A stretch of DNA of 20,176 nucleotides, from NCBI GenBank assembly GCA_904502155.1, contig CAJGDV010000010.1:1-20176 (forward strand). Direction: 5' to 3'. The notes below the pieces were generated by a model, which saw only the letters and a program-made list of their open reading frames with translations, was not told the DNA's origin and searched no databases. The position numbers and the translations under genes were made by a program. Below are positions 7,600 through 14,924 of the stretch, one piece after another. Position 1 is the stretch's first letter, and each line of letters opens with the position of its first letter. Source of the stretch: an uncultured Bacilli bacterium. Its GTDB lineage: Bacteria > Bacillota_I > Bacilli_A > RF39 > UBA660.

Positions 7600-8940
7600 T
7601 TAAGGTGTTTCGATAAAATTATTATAAACTATTACATTTATAGTTATATTACTATTATTTCCATATTCATCAGTTACAGAATAAGTAATTTCATATTCAC
7701 CTGGTTCTAGCTTAAGATTAGAACTTACTTCAATAATTTCTAAATCATTTTCACTATTATCTGTAAACTCAATATAAGAATCTAAATTTTCAATATCATT
7801 TATATCAATATTAATTGTAGTTTCTTTTGCTATTGGGGAAGTTGTATCTTCTATTGTTATTTCTTTTTCAATTATATTTGTATTTCCTGCATTATCTTTA
7901 ACATAATATGTACATGTATAAGTTCCTACTTGATTTGGTATAACATTATTTTCACTATATACTTCTTTAATACCACTTTCATAATCTACAGCATTATAAT
8001 TATCACAAATAAATGATTCCGCATTTGAAGCTTCAAAAGTATCTTTTTCAAAAGTTAATGTTGGTAATGTTTTATCAATTTTAGGTGTTACAAGTACAAC
8101 GTTTGAAATGTTTCCTACATTATCAATACTTCTTACATAAACCGTATTACTACTACTTAAAGTTATATTATTATCTGTTTCAATAAAATTAATATTATCA
8201 TAACTATATTCGATTTTATTAATACCAGAACCAGAGTCATATGCATAAATCTCTACATTAACATCATGATTAGTCCATTCTTTATTATAATTTACACTTA
8301 CAGTAGGTTTCACTGTATCTACAACTTTTACATCCTTAGTAATATAAGTTATATTTCCAACATGGTCTTTAGCTTTTAAATTTACTTGGTATGTTCCTAC
8401 ATTATTTATATTAATGTTGTTTGTTATTTCTACATTTAATTCTCCATCATAAAAATCATATGCTTTAGCTTCTAATCCATATACATATGTATTAACTTCA
8501 AATGATGCTGGAATAGTTTCTTCAATTGTAGGCATGCTATTATAAATTGGAGTACTATTTGCATCTAAATAATCTGTCCCTGCTTCATATTCTTCATAGT
8601 TACTATATCCATCATTATCTTCATCTTTACTTTGAGCTAATATTATTAATGATGCTTTTTCTTCAACATCACTAATTGAATATACTACGTCATGTTCTCC
8701 TTCATTTAATTCTTCTACATGAACAATATTTACTTTAACTTCTTCGTTTTGTTCATTATTAACTACTTCTACATATTCAAGTAAATCTACACTTGTTCCT
8801 TGGCATACTTTAATTATATTATTTGTAAGTAATATTTCAGGTTTATAAATTCTTTTAATTTCATCACTTGGATTAAATACAGTTTGTAAACTTATAAAAA
8901 ATACTATAAATGTTAAAATTTGAATTGCTCTTTTTTTCAT
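7600..8940 (-). CDS. Secreted protein with EF-hand-like loop and Ig-like domains
   Basis: A 446-residue exported protein. Residues 1-22 form a signal peptide or anchor. After a first domain, a calcium-binding loop of the DxDxDGxxNxxE type occurs at D106-E117, as in thrombospondin type-3 and dockerin-like repeats. Four Ig-like domains follow, of the DUF5011/HYR style common in Gram-positive surface proteins. Each carries a recognisable pattern: GTYQVNLKAKDHVGNIT, NTVYVRSIDNVGNIS, GTYTCTYYVKDNAGNT and GEYEITYSVTDEYGNNS. Two cysteines in the third domain could form a disulphide. There is no LPXTG motif or C-terminal membrane helix, so it is either released or held by the uncleaved N-terminus. 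Its start lies four bases after the stop of the small membrane protein upstream, so they are co-transcribed. The ligand is unknown. Confidence 0.85.
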   Translation of the reverse strand: MKKRAIQILTFIVFFISLQTVFNPSDEIKRIYKPEILLTNNIIKVCQGTSVDLLEYVEVVNNEQNEEVKVNIVHVEELNEGEHDVVYSISDVEEKASLIILAQSKDEDNDGYSNYEEYEAGTDYLDANSTPIYNSMPTIEETIPASFEVNTYVYGLEAKAYDFYDGELNVEITNNININNVGTYQVNLKAKDHVGNITYITKDVKVVDTVKPTVSVNYNKEWTNHDVNVEIYAYDSGSGINKIEYSYDNINFIETDNNITLSSSNTVYVRSIDNVGNISNVVLVTPKIDKTLPTLTFEKDTFEASNAESFICDNYNAVDYESGIKEVYSENNVIPNQVGTYTCTYYVKDNAGNTNIIEKEITIEDTTSPIAKETTINIDINDIENLDSYIEFTDNSENDLEIIEVSSNLKLEPGEYEITYSVTDEYGNNSNITINVIVYNNFIETP

Positions 8941-8944
8941 ACTC

Positions 8945-9193
8945 TTAAACTCCTTTACTTAATATATGTGTGTATACAATTCCTTTTGTATAACTTTCAC
9001 GATCATATTTTATAATTTTATATCCTAAACCTATCCAGGTTTTTACTTCACCATCATCATATTTTTTAGTATGTTCAGAAAAGCAGAATAAAGGTTCTAC
9101 TCTCTTTAATACTGTAAAATAATCAAATAGTATCGCTATTGTCATTGTTGCCATTACAATCCAAAATAAGGATTGTTTTATTTTTCTCATCAT
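8945..9193 (-). CDS. Small single-pass membrane protein
   Basis: An 82-residue protein with one membrane helix (about residues 9-28) and an extracytoplasmic tail containing PLFCF and a KTWIGLGYKIIKY segment. Similar small proteins with a GLGYK motif occur in low-GC Gram-positives, as far as I recall, but I know of no function. The start is one of two adjacent ATGs (9193 or 9190); a TTG further upstream overlaps the leader. The ribosome site is weak. A near-consensus promoter lies about 27 bases upstream. It is the first gene of a two-gene unit with the secreted Ig-like protein. Confidence 0.72.
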   Translation of the reverse strand: MMRKIKQSLFWIVMATMTIAILFDYFTVLKRVEPLFCFSEHTKKYDDGEVKTWIGLGYKIIKYDRESYTKGIVYTHILSKGV

Positions 9194-9219
9194 TCTATCT
9201 ACCAACTTTCATAATGACT

Positions 9220-9248
9220 ATTATCAACTTTTAAAAAAAGAATGTCAA
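9220..9248 (-). promoter_or_regulatory. Near-consensus promoter for the Ig-like protein operon
   Basis: Minus-strand TTGACA (9248-9243), a 17-base spacer, then GATAAT (9225-9220). This is one of the strongest promoters in the window and predicts a leader of about 20 bases before ATG 9193. Confidence 0.75.
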
Positions 9249-9327
9249 CATTTTTAAAAGAGTTTTTAAAATTAACGTTTACCCTTTATTTACAAGGAAA
9301 AATCCCTATTTTACACCTGTAATGTAG

Positions 9328-9356
9328 TTGTCAATCACTTGTCAATTACTTGACAC
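9328..9356. repeat. Phased TTGTCAA repeat and inverted repeat
   Basis: TTGTCAATCAC (9328-9338) and TTGTCAATTAC (9339-9349) repeat at an 11-base step, then TTGACAC (9350-9356) faces them. TGTCAA-TTAC-TTGACA (9340-9355) is a perfect inverted repeat. One helical turn between copies is what a dimeric regulator would need. It lies between the PBP2 terminator and the promoter at 9220-9248. A TTGACA on the minus strand could also be a -35 box, but I find no good -10 at 16-18 bases. Confidence 0.6.
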
Positions 9357-9381
9357 AAAAAAAGAGGCTATTTTGCCTCTT
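9354..9381 (-). terminator. Terminator of the rsmH-ftsL-PBP2 operon
   Basis: AAGAGGC (9362-9368) pairs with GCCTCTT (9375-9381) around a six-base loop, followed on the minus strand by a run of Ts. The PBP2 stop codon (9370-9368) lies inside the hairpin. It shows the division cluster ends here, without mraY or the mur genes. Confidence 0.88.
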
Positions 9382-11533
9382 CTATATATTTGTTTTTAAG
9401 TTCTATTTCAATTTCCATACCTTCTGTAACTACTTCTCCAGGTTCTACTGACTGATTAGTTACAAAGCCATCACCAGTAATTGAATATTTAATTTTAAGT
9501 AAATTAAATAAATTAATACAATCTTTTTTTGACCAATTTTCTAATGATGGTAATGTAATGTTTTTATCATTTGTTGTTAGAATAACTTTATCATTAGATA
9601 ATACTGACACACCTTTTTTAGGATATTGATCTATTATTTTATTTCCATTACCAAGTGTAATAACATCGATACCATAGTTTTCCAAATTTGTTACTATTGT
9701 AGCAGTATTTTTATTTTTATAAGATTCTAATTTTATTTTTTGAACTTTTGATTTATTTTTATTTGTATCAAATAAATTCAAATATTTTGTTGTATTAGTT
9801 ATAATTTCTTTTACAGCTTTTGTAATACCTTGATTAGCACCATAAACAGGTTTTTGAATAGATGCATAAATTATAATTTTAGGATCATCTTTAGGATACA
9901 TTCCAGAGAAAGAATAAATATAATCGTTATATCCTGTTAAATATCCATTTTTACCAGCTATTTGAGCTGTTCCTGTTTTCCCTATTAAATTATATCCAGG
10001 CATCATATAACCCTTACCTGTTCTATTCCAATCATCACCATTAACTACTTGATCTAAAAGATTTTTCATATAGTCAATAGTTGATGTTTTGACTAACTGA
10101 TTAGATTTTTGAATACTACTTTCATAAACAGTTTCATTACTATTTACGTCAACTATTTTTTTGACAATATGTGGTTTAACAAGCTTACCATTGTTGGCGA
10201 TAATTGTCATTCCTTGTAGTTGCTGTAAAACAGTTGTTGAAATACCTTGACCAAATGCTGCAGTTGCAACTTCAATAGGATATGTAAAGTCAACTGAACC
10301 AGCAGCTTCTTTTGATAACTCAATATCTGTAACTTTACTAAATCCAAATTTGTCATAACAATCACGTAATTCAGCCTTTGTAATAACATCTGTAACTAGT
10401 GTACTTGTTGCAACGTTTGATGAATATATAAATCCTTTATCTAAAGTTATATATCCCCATCCTGTACGATTCCAGTCACGGACTTCATCATCTCCAATTT
10501 TTAAACTACCAGTTCCTACAATTTTATTTCCATCATATTTTCCTGAATCAATAGCACACATATATGAAAATGTCTTCATTGTAGATCCTGGTTCAAAAGT
10601 ATATGTTACAAGTGGATTTTGATAATTAGTAATATCTCTAATATTAGGATTAAATGAAGGTATTGAAGATGCAGCTAATATTTCTCCATTTTTAGCATCC
10701 ATTACAGCAATAGTAGCCCATTCTGGACTATATTCTTTCATTCCTTCCATAGCACTTTCAACAAAACGTTGAATATTAGAGTCGATAGTTAAATAGATAT
10801 CAGCTCCATCAATAGCATCTACTCTATGTTCTGTAGTATCAGGTATTTTATAACCATATCTATCTCTTTGATAAGTTAAACTACCATCAGTACCATTTAA
10901 AATACTTTCATATTTTGATTCTATTCCTAATTCTCCAACAAGTTTCAAATCAGAATTACCGTCTTTATCTTCATTAGTATATTGCTTAGCATAACCTATT
11001 ATGTATGATGCAAAATTACCATTCGGATAATATCTTTTAAATGTTTCAATAAAATCAATTCCTGGAAGTTCTAATGCTTCAATTTCCTCTTTAACAAGTT
11101 CAGTAATACCTCTACCACCAGGTCCTAATTCTACTTGATATGAATCACGATTTAAAAGCGATAAAATATATTCTTCACTCATATTTAAGATTGGTGCTAA
11201 TTTCTTAGCTGTCTCTTCTTTGTTTACAACATGAAGAGGTGTTTTACTCTTACCAGTTCTACTTTCACTTAAATATGCAATTACAGTATAAGAAGAAACA
11301 TTAAGTGCTAATGTATTCCCCTCATTATCAAATATCGTTCCTCTTTTCGCATAAAGCTTTGTCGAATAACTATTTCGAGCACTTGCAAAATCATCCATAT
11401 TGATTCCATATATTGATGGAAACATCGTAACATAAACAAGTTGACCCGTAATAATTATAAATGTAAAAAAAACAACATTTAAAAAATACTTAGGAGCATT
11501 CCAAGTTTTTTTTGTTGTTTTCTTGTTAACCAT
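9368..11533 (-). CDS. pbpB: Class B penicillin-binding protein with two PASTA domains (FtsI/PBP2-type)
   Basis: Septal peptidoglycan transpeptidase, membrane-anchored with the catalytic domain outside. Of 721 residues, a helix at about 15-37 anchors the protein. The dimerisation part contains YAKRGTIFD and LPGIDFIETFKRYYPNG. The transpeptidase domain has all three motifs: STMK with nucleophile S317, SSN (371-373) and KTGTA (519-523). Two PASTA domains close the protein (about 607-656 and 658-712), the arrangement of Bacillus SpoVD and pneumococcal PBP2x. ATG 11533 is chosen because GAGG lies eight bases upstream; GTG 11542 overlaps that site. It follows rsmH and ftsL and is the last gene before a terminator. 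The family is certain; whether it serves vegetative division or sporulation cannot be read from sequence, though its place after ftsL favours division. Confidence 0.93.
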   Translation of the reverse strand: MVNKKTTKKTWNAPKYFLNVVFFTFIIITGQLVYVTMFPSIYGINMDDFASARNSYSTKLYAKRGTIFDNEGNTLALNVSSYTVIAYLSESRTGKSKTPLHVVNKEETAKKLAPILNMSEEYILSLLNRDSYQVELGPGGRGITELVKEEIEALELPGIDFIETFKRYYPNGNFASYIIGYAKQYTNEDKDGNSDLKLVGELGIESKYESILNGTDGSLTYQRDRYGYKIPDTTEHRVDAIDGADIYLTIDSNIQRFVESAMEGMKEYSPEWATIAVMDAKNGEILAASSIPSFNPNIRDITNYQNPLVTYTFEPGSTMKTFSYMCAIDSGKYDGNKIVGTGSLKIGDDEVRDWNRTGWGYITLDKGFIYSSNVATSTLVTDVITKAELRDCYDKFGFSKVTDIELSKEAAGSVDFTYPIEVATAAFGQGISTTVLQQLQGMTIIANNGKLVKPHIVKKIVDVNSNETVYESSIQKSNQLVKTSTIDYMKNLLDQVVNGDDWNRTGKGYMMPGYNLIGKTGTAQIAGKNGYLTGYNDYIYSFSGMYPKDDPKIIIYASIQKPVYGANQGITKAVKEIITNTTKYLNLFDTNKNKSKVQKIKLESYKNKNTATIVTNLENYGIDVITLGNGNKIIDQYPKKGVSVLSNDKVILTTNDKNITLPSLENWSKKDCINLFNLLKIKYSITGDGFVTNQSVEPGEVVTEGMEIEIELKNKYIEEAK

Positions 11534-11546
11534 ATTAAGCACCTCA

Positions 11547-11840
11547 CTATTTATTTACTATAATAATATTTTCATTATTATAAGATAAGCCCATATCCTT
11601 TAGTACATCTTTTATTTTGTCGTAAGAAGTAAGTTCATTAAACTGCATTTCTAAACTTTCATTTTTCTTTTCTTGAACAGTAATTTGATATTTTAATTTC
11701 TCAACACTCATATTTAAATTACCTTCAAAAGATCCACAGAATACTTGGACTAATACCATAATGAGTAATAAAAACATAGAGCTACATATTAATAATTTTT
11801 CACCTTTTGTAATTCTAATACGAGCTTTTTTGTTTTTCAT
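11547..11840 (-). CDS. ftsL: FtsL-like cell division protein
   Basis: A 97-residue bitopic protein: basic cytoplasmic N-terminus, one membrane helix (about 15-35), then an extracytoplasmic coiled coil (MSVEKLKYQITVQEKKNESLEMQ) of the kind that binds DivIC in the divisome. FtsL proteins diverge strongly, so the call rests on length, topology, the zipper and gene order between rsmH and the division PBP. It begins one base after the rsmH stop, and its own stop is 13 bases before the PBP2 start, so the three genes are one operon. Confidence 0.85.
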   Translation of the reverse strand: MKNKKARIRITKGEKLLICSSMFLLLIMVLVQVFCGSFEGNLNMSVEKLKYQITVQEKKNESLEMQFNELTSYDKIKDVLKDMGLSYNNENIIIVNK

Positions 11841-11841
11841 T

Positions 11842-12756
11842 TTATCTTACCCTTTCTATTACTCTAAGTCTAGCACTTCTAGCTCTTTTGTTATATGAAA
11901 TTTCATCAAAAGAAGGTTTAATATTTGCAATCATTTTAAATTTAGGTTGTAAATGTTCAGGGATGATTGGCATATTTTTTAAGTTCTTATCAACTTCAGT
12001 AACTTCTTTAAATATGCTTTTACAAATTTTATCTTCTAATGAATGGAATGTTATAACACAGATTCTTCCTCCAACATCAATTAAATCAAGCGCTTGATTT
12101 AAGCTGCTTTCAAAAACATCTAATTCTTTATTAACTTCAATTCTAATAGCTTGAAAAGTTTTTCTAGCAGGATGTTTTTCTCTTTTATATTTTTCAGGGA
12201 CAGCTGATTTAATAATCTCAACTAATTCTAATGTTGTTTCTATTTTCTTTTCTTCTCTTACTTTTATAATTTTTTTAGCAATACTACTAGCGAATTTTTC
12301 TTCACCGTATTTATATAATATATTTGTTAATTGTTCATAAGAATATTCATTAACAACTTCATATGCACTTAATTTACTAGACTTGTCCATACGCATATCA
12401 AGTGTAGCATCTCCATGAAAACTAAAGCCTCTTTCTTTTTCATCTAATTGAGGTGATGATACACCTAAATCATATAATATTCCATTAACTTTATTTTCTC
12501 TTTGTTTAATTTCTTTTTCTAAATGAACAAAATTACTTTTTATAATTTCAAAATTATTTCCTATTTTTTCAAGTTTTTCTCTAGCTTCTTTAATAGCATC
12601 TTCATCTTGATCAAATGAATAAAGTTTTCCTTTTGGAACTCTTTTTAATATTTCACTACTATGTCCACCGTATCCTAAAGTACAGTCAACGATTACACTA
12701 TCCTCTTTTATATTTAGATTTTCAATACATTCATTTAATAATACACTTATATGCAT
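11842..12756 (-). CDS. rsmH: 16S rRNA (cytosine(1402)-N(4))-methyltransferase
   Basis: SAM-dependent enzyme that methylates N4 of C1402 in 16S rRNA, fine-tuning the P site. The 304 residues match the usual length. HISVLLNE begins the protein; the SAM-binding motif is DCTLGYGGHS (24-33), followed by YSFDQD. GILYDLGVSSPQLDEKERGFSF, KTFQAIRIEVNKEL and ICVITFHSLEDK are family signatures. An AAGGAGG ribosome site precedes the ATG. It is the first gene of the division operon. In most Bacilli mraZ lies directly upstream; here that place is taken by a structured non-coding leader. Confidence 0.97.
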   Translation of the reverse strand: MHISVLLNECIENLNIKEDSVIVDCTLGYGGHSSEILKRVPKGKLYSFDQDEDAIKEAREKLEKIGNNFEIIKSNFVHLEKEIKQRENKVNGILYDLGVSSPQLDEKERGFSFHGDATLDMRMDKSSKLSAYEVVNEYSYEQLTNILYKYGEEKFASSIAKKIIKVREEKKIETTLELVEIIKSAVPEKYKREKHPARKTFQAIRIEVNKELDVFESSLNQALDLIDVGGRICVITFHSLEDKICKSIFKEVTEVDKNLKNMPIIPEHLQPKFKMIANIKPSFDEISYNKRARSARLRVIERVR

Positions 12757-12783
12757 AAATAATCCTCCTTAAATTATCATTAA

Positions 12784-12902
12784 TAAAAGTTTGAAAATTA
12801 TTTCAAACTTTTACTATATCTACCCCTATGATAACTTTTATAAGTACAGTGTACGCAGTTAATATAGTAAAACTATATTAAACCATAGTGGTGTTCCACT
12901 AT
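12784..12902 (-). promoter_or_regulatory. Structured 5' leader of the rsmH operon
   Basis: From the predicted start near 12902 to the ribosome site the leader holds three strong hairpins. ATAGTGG/CCACTAT (12885-12902) lies at the very 5' end, TTAATATAG/CTATATTAA at 12859-12881, and a 13-base-pair stem with loop ATTA at 12784-12813, just before the ribosome site. An 11-base segment at 12862-12872, taken from the second hairpin, is also perfectly complementary to 12809-12819, which overlaps the third. The two pairings exclude each other. There is no T-tract, so none is a simple terminator. I recognise no known riboswitch class. Confidence 0.55.
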
Positions 12903-12908
12903 AATAAC

Positions 12909-12937
12909 ATTGTACCTTATATACATAGGTTTGTAAA
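12909..12937 (-). promoter_or_regulatory. Promoter of the rsmH-ftsL-PBP2 operon
   Basis: Minus-strand TTTACA (12937-12932), 17 bases, TACAAT (12914-12909). A TTGACA just upstream (12952-12947) is an alternative -35 but has no good -10 at the right distance. The predicted start is near 12902, giving a leader of about 145 bases. Confidence 0.6.
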
Positions 12938-12961
12938 CTTAAATGTGTCAACCTTTACATT

Positions 12962-12986
12962 AAAAAAGAGAAAAAATCTCTTTTTT
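12962..12986 (-). terminator. Terminator of the mini-gene operon
   Basis: AAAAAAGAGA and TCTCTTTTTT pair around AAAAA, with the T run as part of the arm. It ends the pair of mini-genes upstream and shields the rsmH promoter; the stop codon of the second mini-gene overlaps its edge. Confidence 0.75.
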
Positions 12987-13077
12987 AAAAGATCCATGAT
13001 CCTAATATAATGGCAAGTAATATATATAATACTACAATTATAACATAATTTGAAGACTTATTTTGATTTTGTATCAT
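12985..13077 (-). CDS. 30-residue hydrophobic mini-protein, second of a tandem pair
   Basis: The ORF starts at ATG 13077 with a GGGGAGGG ribosome site, and encodes a polar head MIQNQNKSSN followed by one membrane helix ending in LLAIILGSWIF. Such very short single-helix proteins resemble YjcZ-type proteins of spore-forming Bacillota. Its hydrophobic end (LLAIILG) matches that of the neighbour (LLIIILG), so the two are probably related. A strong ribosome site and a terminator directly behind support it as a real gene despite its length. Confidence 0.68.
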   Translation of the reverse strand: MIQNQNKSSNYVIIVVLYILLAIILGSWIF

Positions 13078-13090
13078 AATGACCCTCCCC

Positions 13091-13174
13091 TTAAATATAG
13101 GCTCCAAGTATAATTATTAATAGAATAAATAATACTAAAACGATAGCTGCACTAGATATACCTGTGTTACACAT
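13091..13174 (-). CDS. YjcZ-like 27-residue membrane mini-protein
   Basis: ATG 13174 lies eight bases after a perfect AAGGAGG site. The product begins MCNTGISSAAIVLVLFILL and ends IIILGAYI: a short Cys/Gly head and one membrane helix. This is close to the pattern of the YjcZ family of sporulation-associated mini-proteins (a Gly-rich head, then a helix of the ALIVVLFILLIIVGA kind). Family recognition is from memory; a role in sporulation is not shown by the sequence. The ATG four bases upstream is in another frame and stops after three codons. It is co-directional with the second mini-gene, 13 bases apart. Confidence 0.72.
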   Translation of the reverse strand: MCNTGISSAAIVLVLFILLIIILGAYI

Positions 13175-13323
13175 TCATATTACCTCCTTTTTCTATTCAT
13201 TTTATTTTATGGAATTATGATTATTATGTGAATACTTTATAAAAATTATTGTAATTTATTATTTTTTTTGATAAGATTATATCGTATGATGACACCATTG
13301 TACTATTATGGAAGGAGATTTTT

Positions 13324-14349
13324 ATGAAAAAGAACAAACAAGAGAATGGCAAAAAAATTAAAACTGCGTTATTATGTGGTGGAATGGTTATCATTGGTAT
13401 TGGCGTTGGATATTTAATGAATGGAGTTAAAATTCCAACAATTAAAGATGGAAGCGAAATTGTAGCACAAGTAAAAGGTAAAAAAATTACTGCTGACACA
13501 TTATATTCAGAATTAAAAGAACAATATGGACAAGGAACATTAGTGTCTTTAATAGATGAATTTATCGCTGGTAAGGAAACAAAAGAAGCTGATGTTAAAG
13601 AAGCTAAAGACTATGCAGATAGTTATATCGAAAATTTAGTTTCTCAATATGAAAGTTATGGAGAAAATTTTGAAGATGCTTTAACACAAGCTGGATTTGA
13701 AAACGTTGATGTTTATAGAGAATTAGTTGTTAACGACTATTTAAAAAACATGGTTGCTGAAAAATATGTTAAAAAGAATAATTTCAATGACAAAGATATC
13801 AAAAAATACTACAATGACAATATTGAAGGTTCTATGGTTGTAAGATACATCTTAGTTCAACCAGAAACTACAGAAGAAATGAAAGATGATGAAGTTAAAA
13901 AAGCAGAAGAAGCAGCTTTAAAAGAAGCTAACGAAATTATTGCTAAACTTAAAAAAGGTGAAGATTTTGCTGAATTAGCTAAAAAACATTCTGATGATTC
14001 TACTACTGCAAGTGAAGGTGGATTATATAATGGATTTACTAAAGATGAAGTTGTAGAAGAATTCTGGAATGCATCAGTAAAATTAAAAGATGGTAAATAC
14101 ACTACTGAACCAGTTGAATCTAGTTATGGTTACTTTGTAATCTTAAGAGTTAAACAAAATGAAAAACCAAGTTTAAAAGATTCAAAACAAGACATTCTTG
14201 ATGCTTTATTAGAAGAAGCTAAAACTAAAGATGAAAACTTATTAACTAAAGCATGGGTTAAAATTCGTAAAGAATATGACTTAGACTTAGTTGATACAGA
14301 TATCAAAAAAGCTTATAACAAATTAGTAAAAAGTTATAATGAAAAATAA
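13324..14349 (+). CDS. PrsA/SurA-like foldase with degenerate parvulin domain
   Basis: A 341-residue membrane-anchored extracytoplasmic protein. A basic N-terminus and a helix (about 13-32) form a signal anchor; C18 is not in a lipobox, so unlike Bacillus PrsA it is probably not a lipoprotein. Residues 50-165 match the SurA/PrsA N-terminal chaperone part (AQVKGKKITADTLYSELK). A parvulin-like domain covers about 171-277, with LKKGEDFAELAKKHSDD and LKDGKYTTEPVESSYGYFVILRV. In active parvulins the first strand reads xHILV and the last YGYHII; here they read RYILV (Y175) and YGYFVI (F271), so both conserved histidines are gone. It may act as a holdase rather than an isomerase. AGGAG lies six bases before the ATG. 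Long Lys/Glu-rich helices and no cysteine other than C18 fit an exported protein. Confidence 0.87.
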   Translation: MKKNKQENGKKIKTALLCGGMVIIGIGVGYLMNGVKIPTIKDGSEIVAQVKGKKITADTLYSELKEQYGQGTLVSLIDEFIAGKETKEADVKEAKDYADSYIENLVSQYESYGENFEDALTQAGFENVDVYRELVVNDYLKNMVAEKYVKKNNFNDKDIKKYYNDNIEGSMVVRYILVQPETTEEMKDDEVKKAEEAALKEANEIIAKLKKGEDFAELAKKHSDDSTTASEGGLYNGFTKDEVVEEFWNASVKLKDGKYTTEPVESSYGYFVILRVKQNEKPSLKDSKQDILDALLEEAKTKDENLLTKAWVKIRKEYDLDLVDTDIKKAYNKLVKSYNEK

Positions 14350-14351
14350 TT

Positions 14352-14385
14352 AAAAAACTACTAACAATCGTTAGTAGCTTTTTTT
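14352..14385. terminator. Bidirectional terminator between the PrsA-like gene and recX
   Basis: CTACTAAC (14358-14365) pairs with GTTAGTAG (14370-14377) around AATC. A seven-T run follows on the plus strand and an A run precedes it. The recX stop codon lies in the stem. Confidence 0.85.
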
Positions 14386-14870
14386 ATATCTTCATAACTA
14401 TATCCTTGATTTATTATATAATTTAATTTTTTGTTTTTATTAATTAATTTTATAATTTTCTTATTAAATATTTCATTATCTATTTTATTTATTTCTTCTT
14501 CAATTATATTTTTATCAACACCTAAATAATATAGTTTTAATTTAAGTTTAAGAGGACCATAATCAGTAAATAAAAGCTTATCATGTATAAATGCTCTAGT
14601 ATATCTTAAATCATCAATGTAACCTTCCTTGCATAGTTTATTTACTATATCAGTATTATTAATAAAATCTAATACTTGCTTTTTAGTTTTCATTCCTCTT
14701 TTTATATAATTAAGTGCTTTATAATATAGTTCATAATATTTATTTTCTTCCATAATTTTTTTGGTATCAAAATTGTTTTCATTAAAGAGATTAAGTTTAA
14801 TAATAACCTCTTCATATGTTGTAACACCATTTACAACATATTTTCCATTTTTTAATTTTGTAAACTTCAT
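14361..14870 (-). CDS. recX: RecX family protein
   Basis: RecX proteins bind RecA filaments and modulate recombination. The 169 residues form the usual series of three-helix repeats: ALNYIKRGMKTKKQVLDFI, then LCKEGYIDDLRYTRAFIHDK, then YGPLKLKLKLYYLGVDKNIIEEEI. GYIDDLRYTRAF is the most diagnostic segment. The first 30 residues are a strand-rich extension. AGGAGA stands five bases before the ATG. The preceding rpoZ ends in a terminator only 15 bases from the recX ribosome site, so recX relies on read-through or on a promoter I cannot see. It is short for the family but complete. Confidence 0.85.
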   Translation of the reverse strand: MKFTKLKNGKYVVNGVTTYEEVIIKLNLFNENNFDTKKIMEENKYYELYYKALNYIKRGMKTKKQVLDFINNTDIVNKLCKEGYIDDLRYTRAFIHDKLLFTDYGPLKLKLKLYYLGVDKNIIEEEINKIDNEIFNKKIIKLINKNKKLNYIINQGYSYEDIKKATNDC

Positions 14871-14884
14871 GATGTCTCCTATCT

Positions 14885-14924
14885 AAAAAAAGATTTAGTC
14901 TTTTCTTACTTGAACTAAATCTTT
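14885..14924 (-). terminator. Terminator overlapping the end of rpoZ
   Basis: AAAGATTTAGT and ACTAAATCTTT pair perfectly over 11 bases around a 14-base loop and are followed on the minus strand by a T run. The 3' end and stop codon of rpoZ lie inside it. Confidence 0.75.

Noticed and set aside
9328..9356. Start of a CRISPR array or mobile-element ends
   Set aside because: The copies are only 11 bases, directly adjacent, without spacers, and no cas gene or transposase is near.
12757..12962. A T-box or known SAM-type riboswitch ahead of rsmH
   Set aside because: The hairpins are clear, but the conserved AGGGTGG-type T-box sequence, a terminator/antiterminator T-tract and known aptamer motifs are absent.
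13324..13430. Lipoprotein signal in the PrsA-like protein (ALLC at residues 15-18)
   Set aside because: A Leu directly before Cys does not fit a lipobox, and the hydrophobic stretch lies after the Cys rather than before it.
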